Source: Caenorhabditis elegans (taxonomy: Eukaryota > Nematoda > Chromadorea > Rhabditida > Rhabditidae). Taken from it: a stretch of 64,000 nucleotides of DNA. The notes below the pieces were generated by a model. It saw nothing but the letters and a program-made list of their open reading frames with translations. It searched no databases and was not told the origin of the DNA. The position numbers and the translations under genes were made by a program. The stretch is taken from contig NC_003284.9 in NCBI RefSeq assembly GCF_000002985.6, positions 7,874,001-7,938,000 of the forward strand, in the 5' to 3' direction. This document shows positions 1-10,368 of this stretch, one piece after another; position 1 is the first letter of the stretch; each line of letters starts with the position of its first letter.

Positions 1-3000
1 CCATCCTTCGGTCCATAAAAAATACTCCACCCACCCATCAAATTTGTATGAGAGAGAATATGAAAGAAAAATGTTTGAAAAGATGTAGTGTGGAACCGAG
101 TAAAAGTCAAATTACCTTATTAATTATTTCTTCGAAAATGTGACTAAAAAATTTTTCATTCTGCCTAGTACTAGGGAACATGTTTCGGCTAAAATTATGA
201 TTGGCAATTGTTTTAATTGTCATCATTTTGAGAGAACGTATAGAGGTAGTACATCTGTTATGATTTTTGAATAAGAACCATACGTACAATGCAATGAAAA
301 CAGAACGAGAATGACAAGATTTATTTGCTGACATCGAAATTTTAAGATTTTGAGTATTTTCTGCACTTTTAAGGCATGTGAGCATTTATATCAGGTGTTA
401 GCATCAGATGTCGTATTTTTTGAAAAGATAGGTTTGAGATTCTTCTGTTGAATTAAAAGCATTTCCATAAAAATGTTTCCAAATGAGTTTATCCTTGAAG
501 TAGGAAAGATATAAAGGTTGTAGAAAAACCACACAGATATTTGAAACAGAACATAATTAAGGTAACGTTAATCAAATTTGAAATACACTGAAAACTGTAT
601 TTAATCACTGAGCTCGGGGCTCATTCTACGTTTGGAAGACTACTTCTCGCTTTCGAAATTAATGGAACATGTTAATGATAACATTTAGATTAACTAAACT
701 CGAATCAATTTGCTAACATTCCACACATTTTAAATTGACAAGAGAGACAAATTGCGGGAAGTCAAACGCAAGAGGAATTTCGAAGAAACCGCTGTTTTTT
801 ATCTGCGAAACAAATCACGGCAATCAGCTTGTAAACAACAGATGAGTGAAAAATGAGATGGAGAACAAAACATGAAAACATGATAGGGGGTCGATGATGT
901 AGCCTCTCTTCTCTCTTGAGAAGACAAGCTTCGTGAAGAACAACATTTCGTATTTCTCATTGAATTTTGTTCGTTTCTATTTTTGCGGCGCATCCCAGTT
1001 CACTTACGTCCCAATCCCTGTATTTTATTATTTGCACAAATAATTGGATGATAAGCAGAATGTATCATTTCACAGTAACAAGTCACATTTAAAAACTTAA
1101 GGTCAACGTTTTCAGTTTCTTTATCGACTTACTGTATTTCTTCCATTAGTATGGCTGCAATACTACTTTTCGAAGGTCTTCCCGCATACAATACTATAAA
1201 GGAGTGCAAGACTAATAGGGAGTGCAATACTAATTTTCAGATTATTTTTCTGAGTTGGGTATTACTAGTTTTCACTTGAAAGAATTCCGATTTTATGTGA
1301 AAATTTAGAAAATTTGATTGTTATTGCAACAAAAAAGTTCAGTTACTTTAATCTTATAGAAGTTTTGTCAAAATTGTTGCAAAATAGGAAAAATTTAGTT
1401 AAAAACTTAAAATTAGTATCTAGATCTTGAACCAAAAAAAGTAGATGCAATACTATTAGGGAGTGCAACACTAACAGGGAGTGCAACACTAACAGGGAGT
1501 GCAAGTCTAATAGGGAGGAAGAAATACGGTTTATTGTTTTAGTACTTTTTTCTAATTAAGTTTTTACTTAGATATTAGACATTTACTTAAAATTTGCAGA
1601 GCTCACCAAGCGCACACCGCCTATATCTTGGTTTTTCAAAGTCAAATTTTCATGCACAACATTTCACACTTTTTATAATGATTATCAGGAAAAATGACTT
1701 TTTGGAAAACTTTACGCAAAATAGACTATTAATATTTTTAATTTTTCAAGAAAACTTGATAATTTTTCTTCGGTTAAAAATGTTAAAATTTTTTGTTTAA
1801 AAAAGCTCACCAAAAGCTTTCAGTTGTTTTTCGTTCTCGAAAACCTGAAATGTTCACACGTGGATACCTTTCAATTATTTTTGTTTAAAAGTTGCAACTC
1901 ACTTTTTTTATTTTTTCTCAATGATGTGCCTTGGGCGGGTTTTTTTTGTCTGAAATTCAATATTTTAAAGAATTACACTAACAAATGTACAGACAATGAA
2001 ATAACAAGAGTGATTAAATAAAAAAAAAACATATATATAGTTGACTTCCATACTATTATGAAACAAAGATTTTATATTAACAGAAACGTTTCACAGGAAG
2101 TTGAAATCCCAAGACAAAGAGATTGGTGGTGTTGGGTGGGTTTTTGGAGGGAGAAAATGAAATTACGTTTGTTGGCGAATATTTGAGTAAAAAAGGCACA
2201 CACCGGGTTGAATGAAAGCGGTAAGTTCAGTTTCCCCAACAAACAAGAAGTATTTTCGTTGAGTGAGGTAAGTTTTTTGTGGGTATGAAAAGTGAAAATA
2301 TAGAAATTGCTGTTTTTGTGTTGCAGAGCTTGAGCTGCAATTGAGAGAAAGAGTTACGTTCTCAAACTTCTTCTTATTCGAAAAAATGTTGTGCTTTTGA
2401 AATTATGTGAGAAGACATTTGCCAGTCAGAAATGGGTGGGAGTTAAAATATGGGAAGGAATTAACATTGTGTTGGGGATGGACTTGTCATATTTTGCACA
2501 GAGTCTTGCAAGAATATGAATTTTCTCTTAGCTTATCGGGAATATGCTTTGACTATAGTAAAACTTGCTGGAAGAGTCTTAACAAAGTCGAGAACACTTT
2601 TGGTGTTCCTTTTTTAAGTCTAAGATAATTTTATTTAAAAAACATGAAATGATTAATGTTATAAAAAAGTATTTAAAAAACAAACTTTAATGGTTACCAA
2701 GTACAAGCTAATTATAAATAGAGTAACGACACTACTTTGGTGCTAGAATACCAAATGACATAGTGAAAAAGTTTTAAACAATTCTGAAACGTTTCAAAAT
2801 ACAGTCAGAAAGTGGCAATTGAAAAGTTATCACCACATATAATTTAGGAAATCGACAAAAAAAGTAAGTCCTAAAAGTTGTATATTCTGTATATATTTGT
2901 ATTTATTCGTATTTAAACATTCTGGGTGTTGAACCTGTAGCAGAGCCCAAAGATTAAATAATATGTTCATTTGCAAAAACTGAAAATTCAAAAAAATTAA

Positions 3001-5876
3001 TTTTGGAAAATCTTATGGTCTGTCGTTCTATATTGCAACGTTTCAAATTTTGTCGTGTCAAATGACAGAGTTATCAAAAATAAATAAACATTCACCAACT
3101 GTAGGACATCCAAAAAATATACACACCCATGCAAGCTTCTAATCTTTAGCTGAGAAACATGTAGTATTGAGAAAAGAAAAAGGAAGAAGAAGAGAAAAAA
3201 AAACAGAGAAAAGTATGAAGACCGATTGAAATGCATTTCAGATGAGTGACCGACATTCAGTATGAGAGAAGAGACAGCATGTTCTGGAACGGGCCACCGC
3301 TCACACTATATAAAGTTGATCAATAGATTTTACAACCGAATGCGTGAAAAAATTGTTTTTCTATTGTTTCATAATTTAAGAAATAATGCACAATTTGGAA
3401 GGGGTATACTTCACCCTTTGCACCTTTATAGGAAATTCCGACCGCCAGTAATTTCACGGCTCAGCGGACTCATTGGAGCTCGGAAAACGCATAAAAACAA
3501 GGTTATGATGGGATGAAAAATCCAGGTAGTGGGTGACGAGGGAAAAAAGAAATAAAGGATATGTTTGTGTGAAAGATGTAATCGTTTGTAATTACCCTGA
3601 AATTGGATCACAAAAAAGGGTTTCATAAACTAAAATTATTGGAATATTCAAACAATTTGGGCGGCGTATCAAAACTTACACACTATTATTTGGTTGGCAA
3701 TGTGAATCTACTGTGAAAAAAAGTTTTTTAATTGAAAATTACTAAATTTCGTGGAATAATTCAAATTTGGGAAAAATTAGAAACATTATTGATTTGTTTT
3801 CTCCAAAACTGTGAAAAATTCAAAATGGGTAAACTTATTAAATTGTGAGCTTGAAAAAAAAGTTATATATAGTTTTCACTTTTCCAAAAAAAAACGTTTG
3901 AAATACATTCTCTATATATATATTTTTTCCATGTGATAGTCAAACAAAAAGAGGGAACACCGGAATCACAACTGTAGCACACTCGAAAAGTTTTATAGAC
4001 TATCGGCAAATGAGAAGGCAATGCTTGGTAACTTTCTACAATAATAATCAAAATTTGAGAGAATACAGCTTGGTTGAACACCTACTCTGTATTATTAGAT
4101 GCAAACGGTTTGAAGGTACAGTACGGCTGATAGGGGAAATGATTAAAATAATTCCTATAATACTAAAAGGACTAAATGTCATATTGCAAATTTACAAACA
4201 TTGGAAATTTTTATTTCGGGTCGAAAATGGGTAAAACTGAGAATGCTTTACTTTTCGAATTATCTAAAGCAGGGGTGCGTGGCATTCGGAAATTTACGGC
4301 AATCAACAATTTTGGTAACTGCCGAAATTTCCCGCTTAGTCTATTACCAAGTTTGATGCAATACTCTAAATTAACACATTTCAAAAATGTTTCGAAGAGT
4401 TTTGACCTTGTAGCAAAATAATTATGTAGGAAATTTTACAATGGAACTACTTCACCTTTAATAACTTGTTACAAAATAAGCTTACTGAAAAAAAGTTGAA
4501 ATAAAGCCTGCCAGACATCAGCAAACATATGGCTCGGGTAGCCTGTTGCCGGCAGCAGCAGCAGCACTTGACACGCGCACTGTTTCCAATCACAAACTGC
4601 GGTGTTAAAATGATGAATGGAGTATTTGGGCTAACAAAAAGCAAAGCTGCTAACAGAGTCGATGAATGAGGGCAATGGGATAGAGAAAGAGCAAGAGTGG
4701 AATTCGGGTGGCTCATTTTGTCGTTTTGTTTCACTGCTTGGAGCAAGAAGGAGGAGAACGAGAAATGAGCAAAAAGGATGGGGCTCGGGGATGGATTATT
4801 CATTTCGTTTTGAAGCCAAAGAGTGTGTCATTCAACGCCTCTTGTTGCCAATTCAAAGCACCAAATTTGACTGGAATTGCTTTCTCGATGGATTTCAACA
4901 AGACACAGCAAAGGTCAATAGCTTCGTAAAACGGATGCAAGGGTACTGTAGCTGTGTGGGGCAACACAATTGTTAAATTGTTTTATTCTCAGGAAATGAA
5001 TATATAGTATAGAAAGCATTTATTAATTTTTCTGAACACGTTCTTGAAGGTATTGAACAATTTTTTCAATTCACATCACAGATGACTGACTTTTAACATG
5101 TTCTTTCTTCCCTAAACATCACATGGAAAAATATATTAGTGGACGTTGAAGGAAATTTTATGAATTGCGACAATGTCTGAAAATAAAATTTGCAGTTTTG
5201 AAGAGTTTTCAATATTAGCAAATAAATGTTGTTATTTTTAGTGTTGAGATATTTTGTCCCTCACTTTGGACTGTGATTTTCGTTAAAACATTAATTATCC
5301 TTAAGCTAAAATTTTTGAGTGACAGTACATTTGTGCGACTTAGGCTCCTCGCTTGTAGAAGAGAGCTGGTTAAATTCAGAAAGAAATTTTCAACACTTTT
5401 TTTCCAAGTTGGCGTCAATGAAATAGATGACTTTACTTAGTTGAAATTGATTTGTGTTAAAATTATTATTTTCCCAAATCCACAAAAATTGGGCGAAAAA
5501 AATCAGGAGCTTCCAAACTATTAATATTAATGCTTACGTTTTATCAATTAACTTTTTTGCCACTAGCCCTGCTAAATACGAATAATTCTTTCTTCTTGAT
5601 TGAAATTCTTGATTAAAACGTTTCTTTTATGATTCTGTAAATAATTTTCGTTGTATGTATATGACAGTTCTTCTTTTGTTTTCCTAGAAGTAAGGATTCG
5701 AACTTGTCTAATTGGACTGCGAACATCTTTGGAAGATCAAGTGGCTCTTGGGTTAGAAACAATTACCGTGTTGACAGTTTAGACCACTTCATTCAGAGAT
5801 AAGTTCAAAGTTTGATTTCAAGTTTACAGAAGTTTTGCAATACAGACAAGTGTTTGAGCAAAGAAACTACAATGCG
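1..5876. other. Gene-poor left flank
   Basis: I find no convincing gene. The open frames here lack exon-like composition and paired splice sites. The stretch holds the inverted-repeat element at about 1131-1530, listed separately. Positions 4500-4900 are locally GC-richer, with open frames on both strands, but no splice-linked model could be built. At 2210-2340 there are good GTAAGTT donor sequences followed by a TTGCAG acceptor, yet no reading frame joins them; an untranslated or non-coding exon is possible. Confidence 0.5.
1131..1530. mobile_element. Inverted-repeat element with internal 18-bp repeats
   Basis: The left end reads CTGTATTTCTTCC and the right end, reverse-complemented, reads CCGTATTTCTTCC, so the ends form terminal inverted repeats. 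Inside, an 18-bp unit of the type GGGAGTGCAACACTAACA recurs at about 1200-1235 and in tandem at about 1458-1515, alternating ACACTAACA and AGTCTAATA endings. No protein is encoded, which fits a non-autonomous relic. A related fragment (GTGCAAAACTAATA, then ACTAATAGAGCAAATCC) lies at about 18205-18270. Family name not assigned. Confidence 0.6.
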
Positions 5877-6069
5877 TGGGTGGCTGGTCACAAAAGTAAG
5901 TTGGTGGCTGGTCACAAAAGTAAGTTGGTGGCTGGTCACAAAAGTAAGTTGGTGGCTGGTCACAAAAGTAAGTTGGTGGCTGGTCACAAAAGTAAGTTGG
6001 TGGCTGGTCACAAAAGTAAGTTGGTGGCTGGTCACAAAAGTAAGTTGGTGGCTGGTCACAAAAGTAAGA
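5877..6069. repeat. Perfect 24-bp tandem repeat, about 8 copies
   Basis: A 24-bp unit beginning TGGCTGGTCACAAAAGTAAG starts at 5881 and repeats every 24 bases to about 6068 with no mismatch between complete copies. Because 24 is a multiple of three, several frames stay open on both strands; these are artefacts, not genes. Each copy contains AAAGTAAGTT, a near-perfect C. elegans 5' splice-site sequence. The array lies just downstream of the stop codon of the minus-strand DUF4440-like gene. Confidence 0.95.
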
Positions 6070-6101
6070 AAAAACTAGACAATTGAACGAAATTTAGTAA
6101 T

Positions 6102-6674
6102 TTAATATTTCTTGTCAATGCTGAATTCGTCGCGAATAATCTTTGGCATTTGCCCAATTTCACTTCTCCAATATTGAATGTATTCGCCCTCCCAGGTCTC
6201 GTGAGCCAAAACGGACTGCACCTTAATTTCGATATGATAAAGTGACTTTGATGGGAATTGCAGTTAACTCACGCGGTATTTGCATCGAATCGTGATCACA
6301 TTGTCAGTATGTTCAACTTTGAATTCGGAGTTCTGAGAAGACACCTTGTTCTATTACATTGGCGAATATCTATCTTTATTTTTATGCTTTACCTTTGTGG
6401 TTCCAGGTCCCAATCCTGCGTGATAAGCTTTGATTGCGCCAATAATTGAATCGACGCCATAAAAACTTCCCTTTCCGCGTTCAATCAAAACAGCACTGTC
6501 ATCGTAAAACTTTAAAAGACCTTCGTAGTCATCAGCAAAAACTGTGTCCGAATACACTTTGAATAACTTCGCAGCATAGTCGTCAACGTCTGAAAATTAC
6601 AAAAAAATGATTTACAAAAAATACTAGCAAAAACAGACAAAAAACTTACTGCAGTTTTGTGTTCTAACCTCCAT
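6102..6674 (-). CDS. NTF2-like (DUF4440-type) small protein
   Basis: Four exons join in frame: 6674-6650, 6589-6393, 6332-6273 and 6221-6102, giving 133 residues. Donors are GTAAGT, GTAAAG and GTGAGT; the last intron is only 51 bases. The protein begins MEVRTQNCNVDDYAAKLF and carries the pattern VYSDTVFADDYEGLLKFYDD followed by a GKGSFYGVDSI segment. That resembles the start of SnoaL/DUF4440 cone-fold (NTF2-like) proteins, in which a pocket is formed by a curved beta sheet after an acidic helix. It has no signal peptide or membrane segment, so it is probably cytosolic. Such small single-domain proteins are common in nematodes and the ligand or reaction is unknown. The exon model is strong; the family call rests on pattern resemblance. 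Confidence 0.85.
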
Positions 6675-6789
6675 ATTTGATACAGAAGAAATGATTCGTG
6701 ATAGGCAATGGCCAAAAAAAAAGAAGGCGGTATAAGGCGGAATTCAACTGGTTTCAAGGTTATTATCACTGCACAACCACAATTATTGT

Positions 6790-6857
6790 TTATCAAGAAA
6801 AAAATATATAAAGGAACAAGATAAGAAGAGAACTTCTTTACAATATGACCCGTCAAA
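6790..6857 (+). promoter_or_regulatory. TATA/GATA promoter-like block with mini-exon
   Basis: On the plus strand a TTATCA (reverse TGATAA) lies at 6790-6795, TATATAAA at 6805-6812, AAGATAAG at 6818-6825, then ATG at 6845 followed after 13 bases by a GTAAGT donor at 6858. GATA motifs of this kind bind intestinal ELT-family factors in C. elegans. The block faces the mir-240/mir-786 pair 1.8 kb downstream and lies about 120 bp behind the divergent DUF4440-like start. It could drive the miRNA primary transcript, the DUF4440-like gene, or an unseen short gene. Confidence 0.35.
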
Positions 6858-6859
6858 GT

Positions 6860-8634
6860 AAGTTAGTAACGGAACGGAAGAAATAAATTGTTGAGAGGAA
6901 ACGTTTAGAACGGTTATCAAAAGCATTACTTGAAATAGGATTTTGAATGAAAAGATTTTATCTATCCGACCATACCATCAATCATTAGATAAGAAGTAGT
7001 TACGGAGATTATAAATTGCTTCTAACAAAAAATAAAGAGGTTCAGAAAGAATCACCGAGATAAGATAATATCGAAAACGCTTGTGACCAGACGAAAGATT
7101 TTTCTTATTATAAAATAAAATTCTGAAAACATTGATGGTGTTTAACAAAACGGCAAAGAATAACAACTGTAATTCATTTAGTTAGTAGAGTACTTGCATT
7201 TCAAACTATTTAGTACGAATTGAATAGTTTTTTTTTAATTGCGTACAAAAACAAATCATTTCTATAAGTTTTTTTTGATTTCGAGCAAACTATTAAAATA
7301 ATTGGGTTCTCATTTGTACCATAAAACTAGAGTTATAATTGAATTATCCTAAACATTTAATCAATGAGTACACCACTCTTTCAGAGGGTAGCACAAAACT
7401 GAGAATTAATTAAACATAGTTTTTTTTCATTTGTACGAGTTCATCGACAGTTTTATATTTCCCATTCATATTCATATGCAAAGTTGCTTTGTACACAGAG
7501 CAGGTTCACAAGGTAAGACAAAAGGAAACATTCAAATATCAGAAAGGATTAGTCATATTGGTTAGAACAAAAAATGTCCTAACGGTGAACAAAAATTAGT
7601 ATACGTAGCGTTGTAAATTATCGTAAACGTTTCCCTCAAACTAAGGATAAAATGAGCGCGACAGAGAAGGTACATCCAACAATTATTATAGTATATAGTA
7701 AATAAACCAAAATAACTGTACTATAAACTGATCTGCAAGTACAATAAGAGAGAAAACATTTCTAGTATGACTTCTAATAACAATGATCATTGATAATGTT
7801 GTTGGAGAAATGAATAAATGGAACAAAATTAAGAATATTACTTTTATCTGTTTCATTTAAATAATCTTAAGCTGCGAAAAAATATGAACACCTAAAAAAA
7901 TTATATAGCTGCAAAATTGATCGATCTTATGCCTAAGAAATATTCAAGTACTTTTTTTGTGCTCTGAAAATTCTCTCGTGTTGATATCCGACAGCGTCTT
8001 CCAATATTCTGATATTTTTTCATCAAATGATTAATCTATATACAAGTTATATTTAGCTGGTGTTTGGTGCTTCTGATTTTAGTCCTCCAATTGATAAATC
8101 TTTGTTATCCATTATCGCTCATAGAATCTAAGTCAAAATGTAAATGGGAAAATATTCAGTTTTTAGGAAATTAATGAAATGTTTGTCTGATGATTTTTAT
8201 CATATTGCTGCGGTATCACTCATGCTCGAATTCCTCTCATTGCTTGCTAAACCTTCAGATGGGTTTTTTCAAACTTGGACAAGTCCCAAAAATACAATTT
8301 ATGCAATAAAATATGTAAACTTTTTTTTGTTTTATTAACATCACATAAAACGTTTCGCCAAATCAAAATCACAAGCAACGTTGCGTTTAAAGCTGATTCA
8401 ATGCAGAAGTATTGTAAAATCTAGACAATCCAATTTTTTATCACATGCTGGGCCAATCAATCATCGCTGTATGTTTTAAATGTACAGAGGCGGTCGTTGG
8501 GCTCGTCATCAGACCTTCGTGAGTCATGAGCTCCGCCTTTACTATTCTATCCACCACCTACATATATTACAGTTTCATTTGCACACGGCGGCTTGTCATT
8601 TTCCTGTCTATTGCTATTTCGTTGTTAGAAACTT
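6860..8634. other. Upstream region of the miRNA pair
   Basis: No protein gene is supported. GATA-type sequences occur at about 6985 (AGATAAGAAG), 7050-7060 (GAGATAAGATAA), 8197-8202 and 8438-8443 (both TTATCA). A tract from about 8480 to 8600 is less AT-rich than its surroundings and lies immediately before mir-240, so it is a candidate proximal regulatory or primary-transcript region. Confidence 0.4.
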
Positions 8635-8635
8635 T

Positions 8636-8712
8636 TTCAAATCGAGGATTTTGAGACTAGAATGCTTGAATTGTACTAGCATACTGGCCCCCAAATCTTC
8701 GCTTAGAAATAC
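8636..8712 (+). ncRNA. mir-240: microRNA precursor mir-240
   Basis: The 3' arm at 8682-8703 starts TACTGGCCCCCAAATCTT, which I recognise as mature miR-240. A hairpin can be folded: the 5' arm CGAGGATTTTGAGACTAG at 8643-8660 pairs, with G-U pairs, to the 3' arm, leaving a loop of about 20 nt. Mature miRNAs of this type guide Argonaute to 3' UTRs through bases 2-8, here ACTGGCC, which is the same seed as vertebrate miR-193. The mir-786 precursor lies about 100 bp downstream on the same strand, so one primary transcript for both is likely. Confidence 0.95.
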
Positions 8713-8755
8713 AGTTCACAATTATTTTAATGGTGAGTAAAGTAAGTAAAGGGAT

Positions 8756-8835
8756 AGTTCCCGATCGAATATCAGTTGGGGTATTTACAAAAAGACAAAA
8801 TTGTAATGCCCTGAATGATGTTCAATCGGTGATGA
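8756..8835 (+). ncRNA. mir-786: microRNA precursor mir-786
   Basis: The 3' arm at 8804-8826 starts TAATGCCCTGAATGATG, which I recognise as mature miR-786. The 5' arm from about 8764 to 8787 (CGAATATCAGTTGGGGTATT) pairs with it through Watson-Crick and G-U pairs, and the flanking CCGAT/ATCGG bases extend the stem. From published work I recall that miR-786 acts in posterior intestinal cells and tunes the defecation calcium rhythm through a fatty-acid elongase. Its seed AATGCCC equals that of vertebrate miR-365. Confidence 0.95.
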
Positions 8836-8839
8836 ATCT

Positions 8840-10368
8840 CATTTTTTATTGTGTTTTGGAAAATAAATTGTTAAGAATTTATTGCAAGAGAAAAATAACA
8901 TGAAACATTCTTTTCAGTTTACGTGCAGAAAAAATTGTGTTTTGCAGGAAAAGGCAGAAAAATACAGAATACGGAATAATGAAAATGTTTATTATGTTGC
9001 AAGTCTACAAAATTAGGGAACAGTACACTCAGGATAGTATGCGCAACCGTCGCGAATGTTCTGTCATGATATTAACATAAGATTATTGGATAACGCGAGA
9101 TCTGTGATCTTAATTTCAAAGCAGATCTTTGGTAAGATGATTGATAATACACAATTTGTTCTTTATGCAAAATGTTGATGTAGAGTTCAAAGAGCGTGTA
9201 GAGTTCAAAGAGCTTCATCATTGGACCCAATTGGAACGATCCCAAAAAACATGCGCAGGGAACGGTTCAACTTACCACTGTGATGTTAGTTTCGAGTAGA
9301 AAATATAATGAAAACACATAGACTTCGTAATTTGATAATATTTTTGATTACTTCTGGTGTATGATACATGCTTAGCTTCAATAGTTTGAGTTTATTGGTT
9401 TCAGCTTGTAGACTTGTGACATTCTTCAAAATTTATCAAAGGAAGAAAGTAAACATAAAATTGTAATGTTTGTCTGATTTATATTAAAAAAAGCTACGCA
9501 TTTTCAGTCATTCAAAATACACGCCTATGAATTTCAAACGTGTTTTCCTAAAACTGTGATAAAATATTTGTTATATATTTATTATTGAGATCTATATGCG
9601 TGTGTTTCTGAAAATGTAACATTTTGAAATAGGCGTTAAGTCAATAGATATATTTTAAGCCAACCGAAAAATTACCTCAAAATTAGATTTGACGTTCAGT
9701 CAGTCTGGATGCGACTGAAACTTTCCACTTAGTTTTTTTGCGCTGAAAAGATATCATGCTTATTGACTAATTCATTAGCAATATTTAAAACAATTGTTGT
9801 GATACACTTTATCATTTATGAAGTGATTTTTGTAACATGCCATTATAAAACCAATTAATACTACCAAAACCCAAACATGTGGGACCTAGGTTACTCGTTT
9901 GCGTAAGGACTCAAAAATTATTCAGACCTTCAAATTTGCTTGCAATTGAAAAAAAGTTGGAAAATCAAAAAAATTTAGATAATATTTAAATGTTTACAGT
10001 GATTTTTTGGCACTTTAATAATGTTTTCAGTCATTTTTTGGCACTTTGATAATGTTTTCAGTCATTTAGAACAAAAAAAATCCCACAGAGACAAACGCTA
10101 CGTTACTTCTATAAAACTCAAATATTTATTTCAAGTTGCGAGTGCCCTTTTGATTAGCAAGTGTTTTTTTGTGACAGAATAACACACCCGCAATTACTTT
10201 GTGTAACGAATAAACGAGAGAGCAGATTCTGCTCTTTGTCTCGAGAGCGCATTACACCCAGAGAGAAAGCAAAGAGAAAAAGATCCCATCAACAGTGAGA
10301 AGGTGCCGCGATCAGTCGAACTGATTTCCTATTTTCTCTTGTTTATTCACCTATTATTCGTGTTGACC
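8840..10368. other. Intergenic gap with a short direct repeat
   Basis: No gene seen. A 31-bp unit containing CATTTTTTGGCACTTT is tandemly repeated about 2.5 times at 9991-10068. A short direct repeat, GTAGAGTTCAAAGAGC, occurs twice near 9180-9215. The last 200 bases, with CTCGAGAGCGCATTACACCC and AGAGAGAAAGCAAAGAG, are likely the promoter or 5' UTR of the next gene. Confidence 0.45.

Noticed and set aside
4447-4976. Overlapping open frames of 104 and 118 codons on opposite strands
   Set aside because: Both arise from a locally GC-richer stretch; composition is low-complexity and no splice-linked exons or known motifs support either.
5877-6069. Possible CRISPR-like array
   Set aside because: The copies are directly adjacent with no unique spacers, and the genome is eukaryotic.
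5805-6086. Open frames on both strands encoding repeated VAGHKSKL or HQLTFVTS units
   Set aside because: They are produced by the 24-bp tandem repeat, whose length is a multiple of three; no splice sites or signal peptide make a gene of them.
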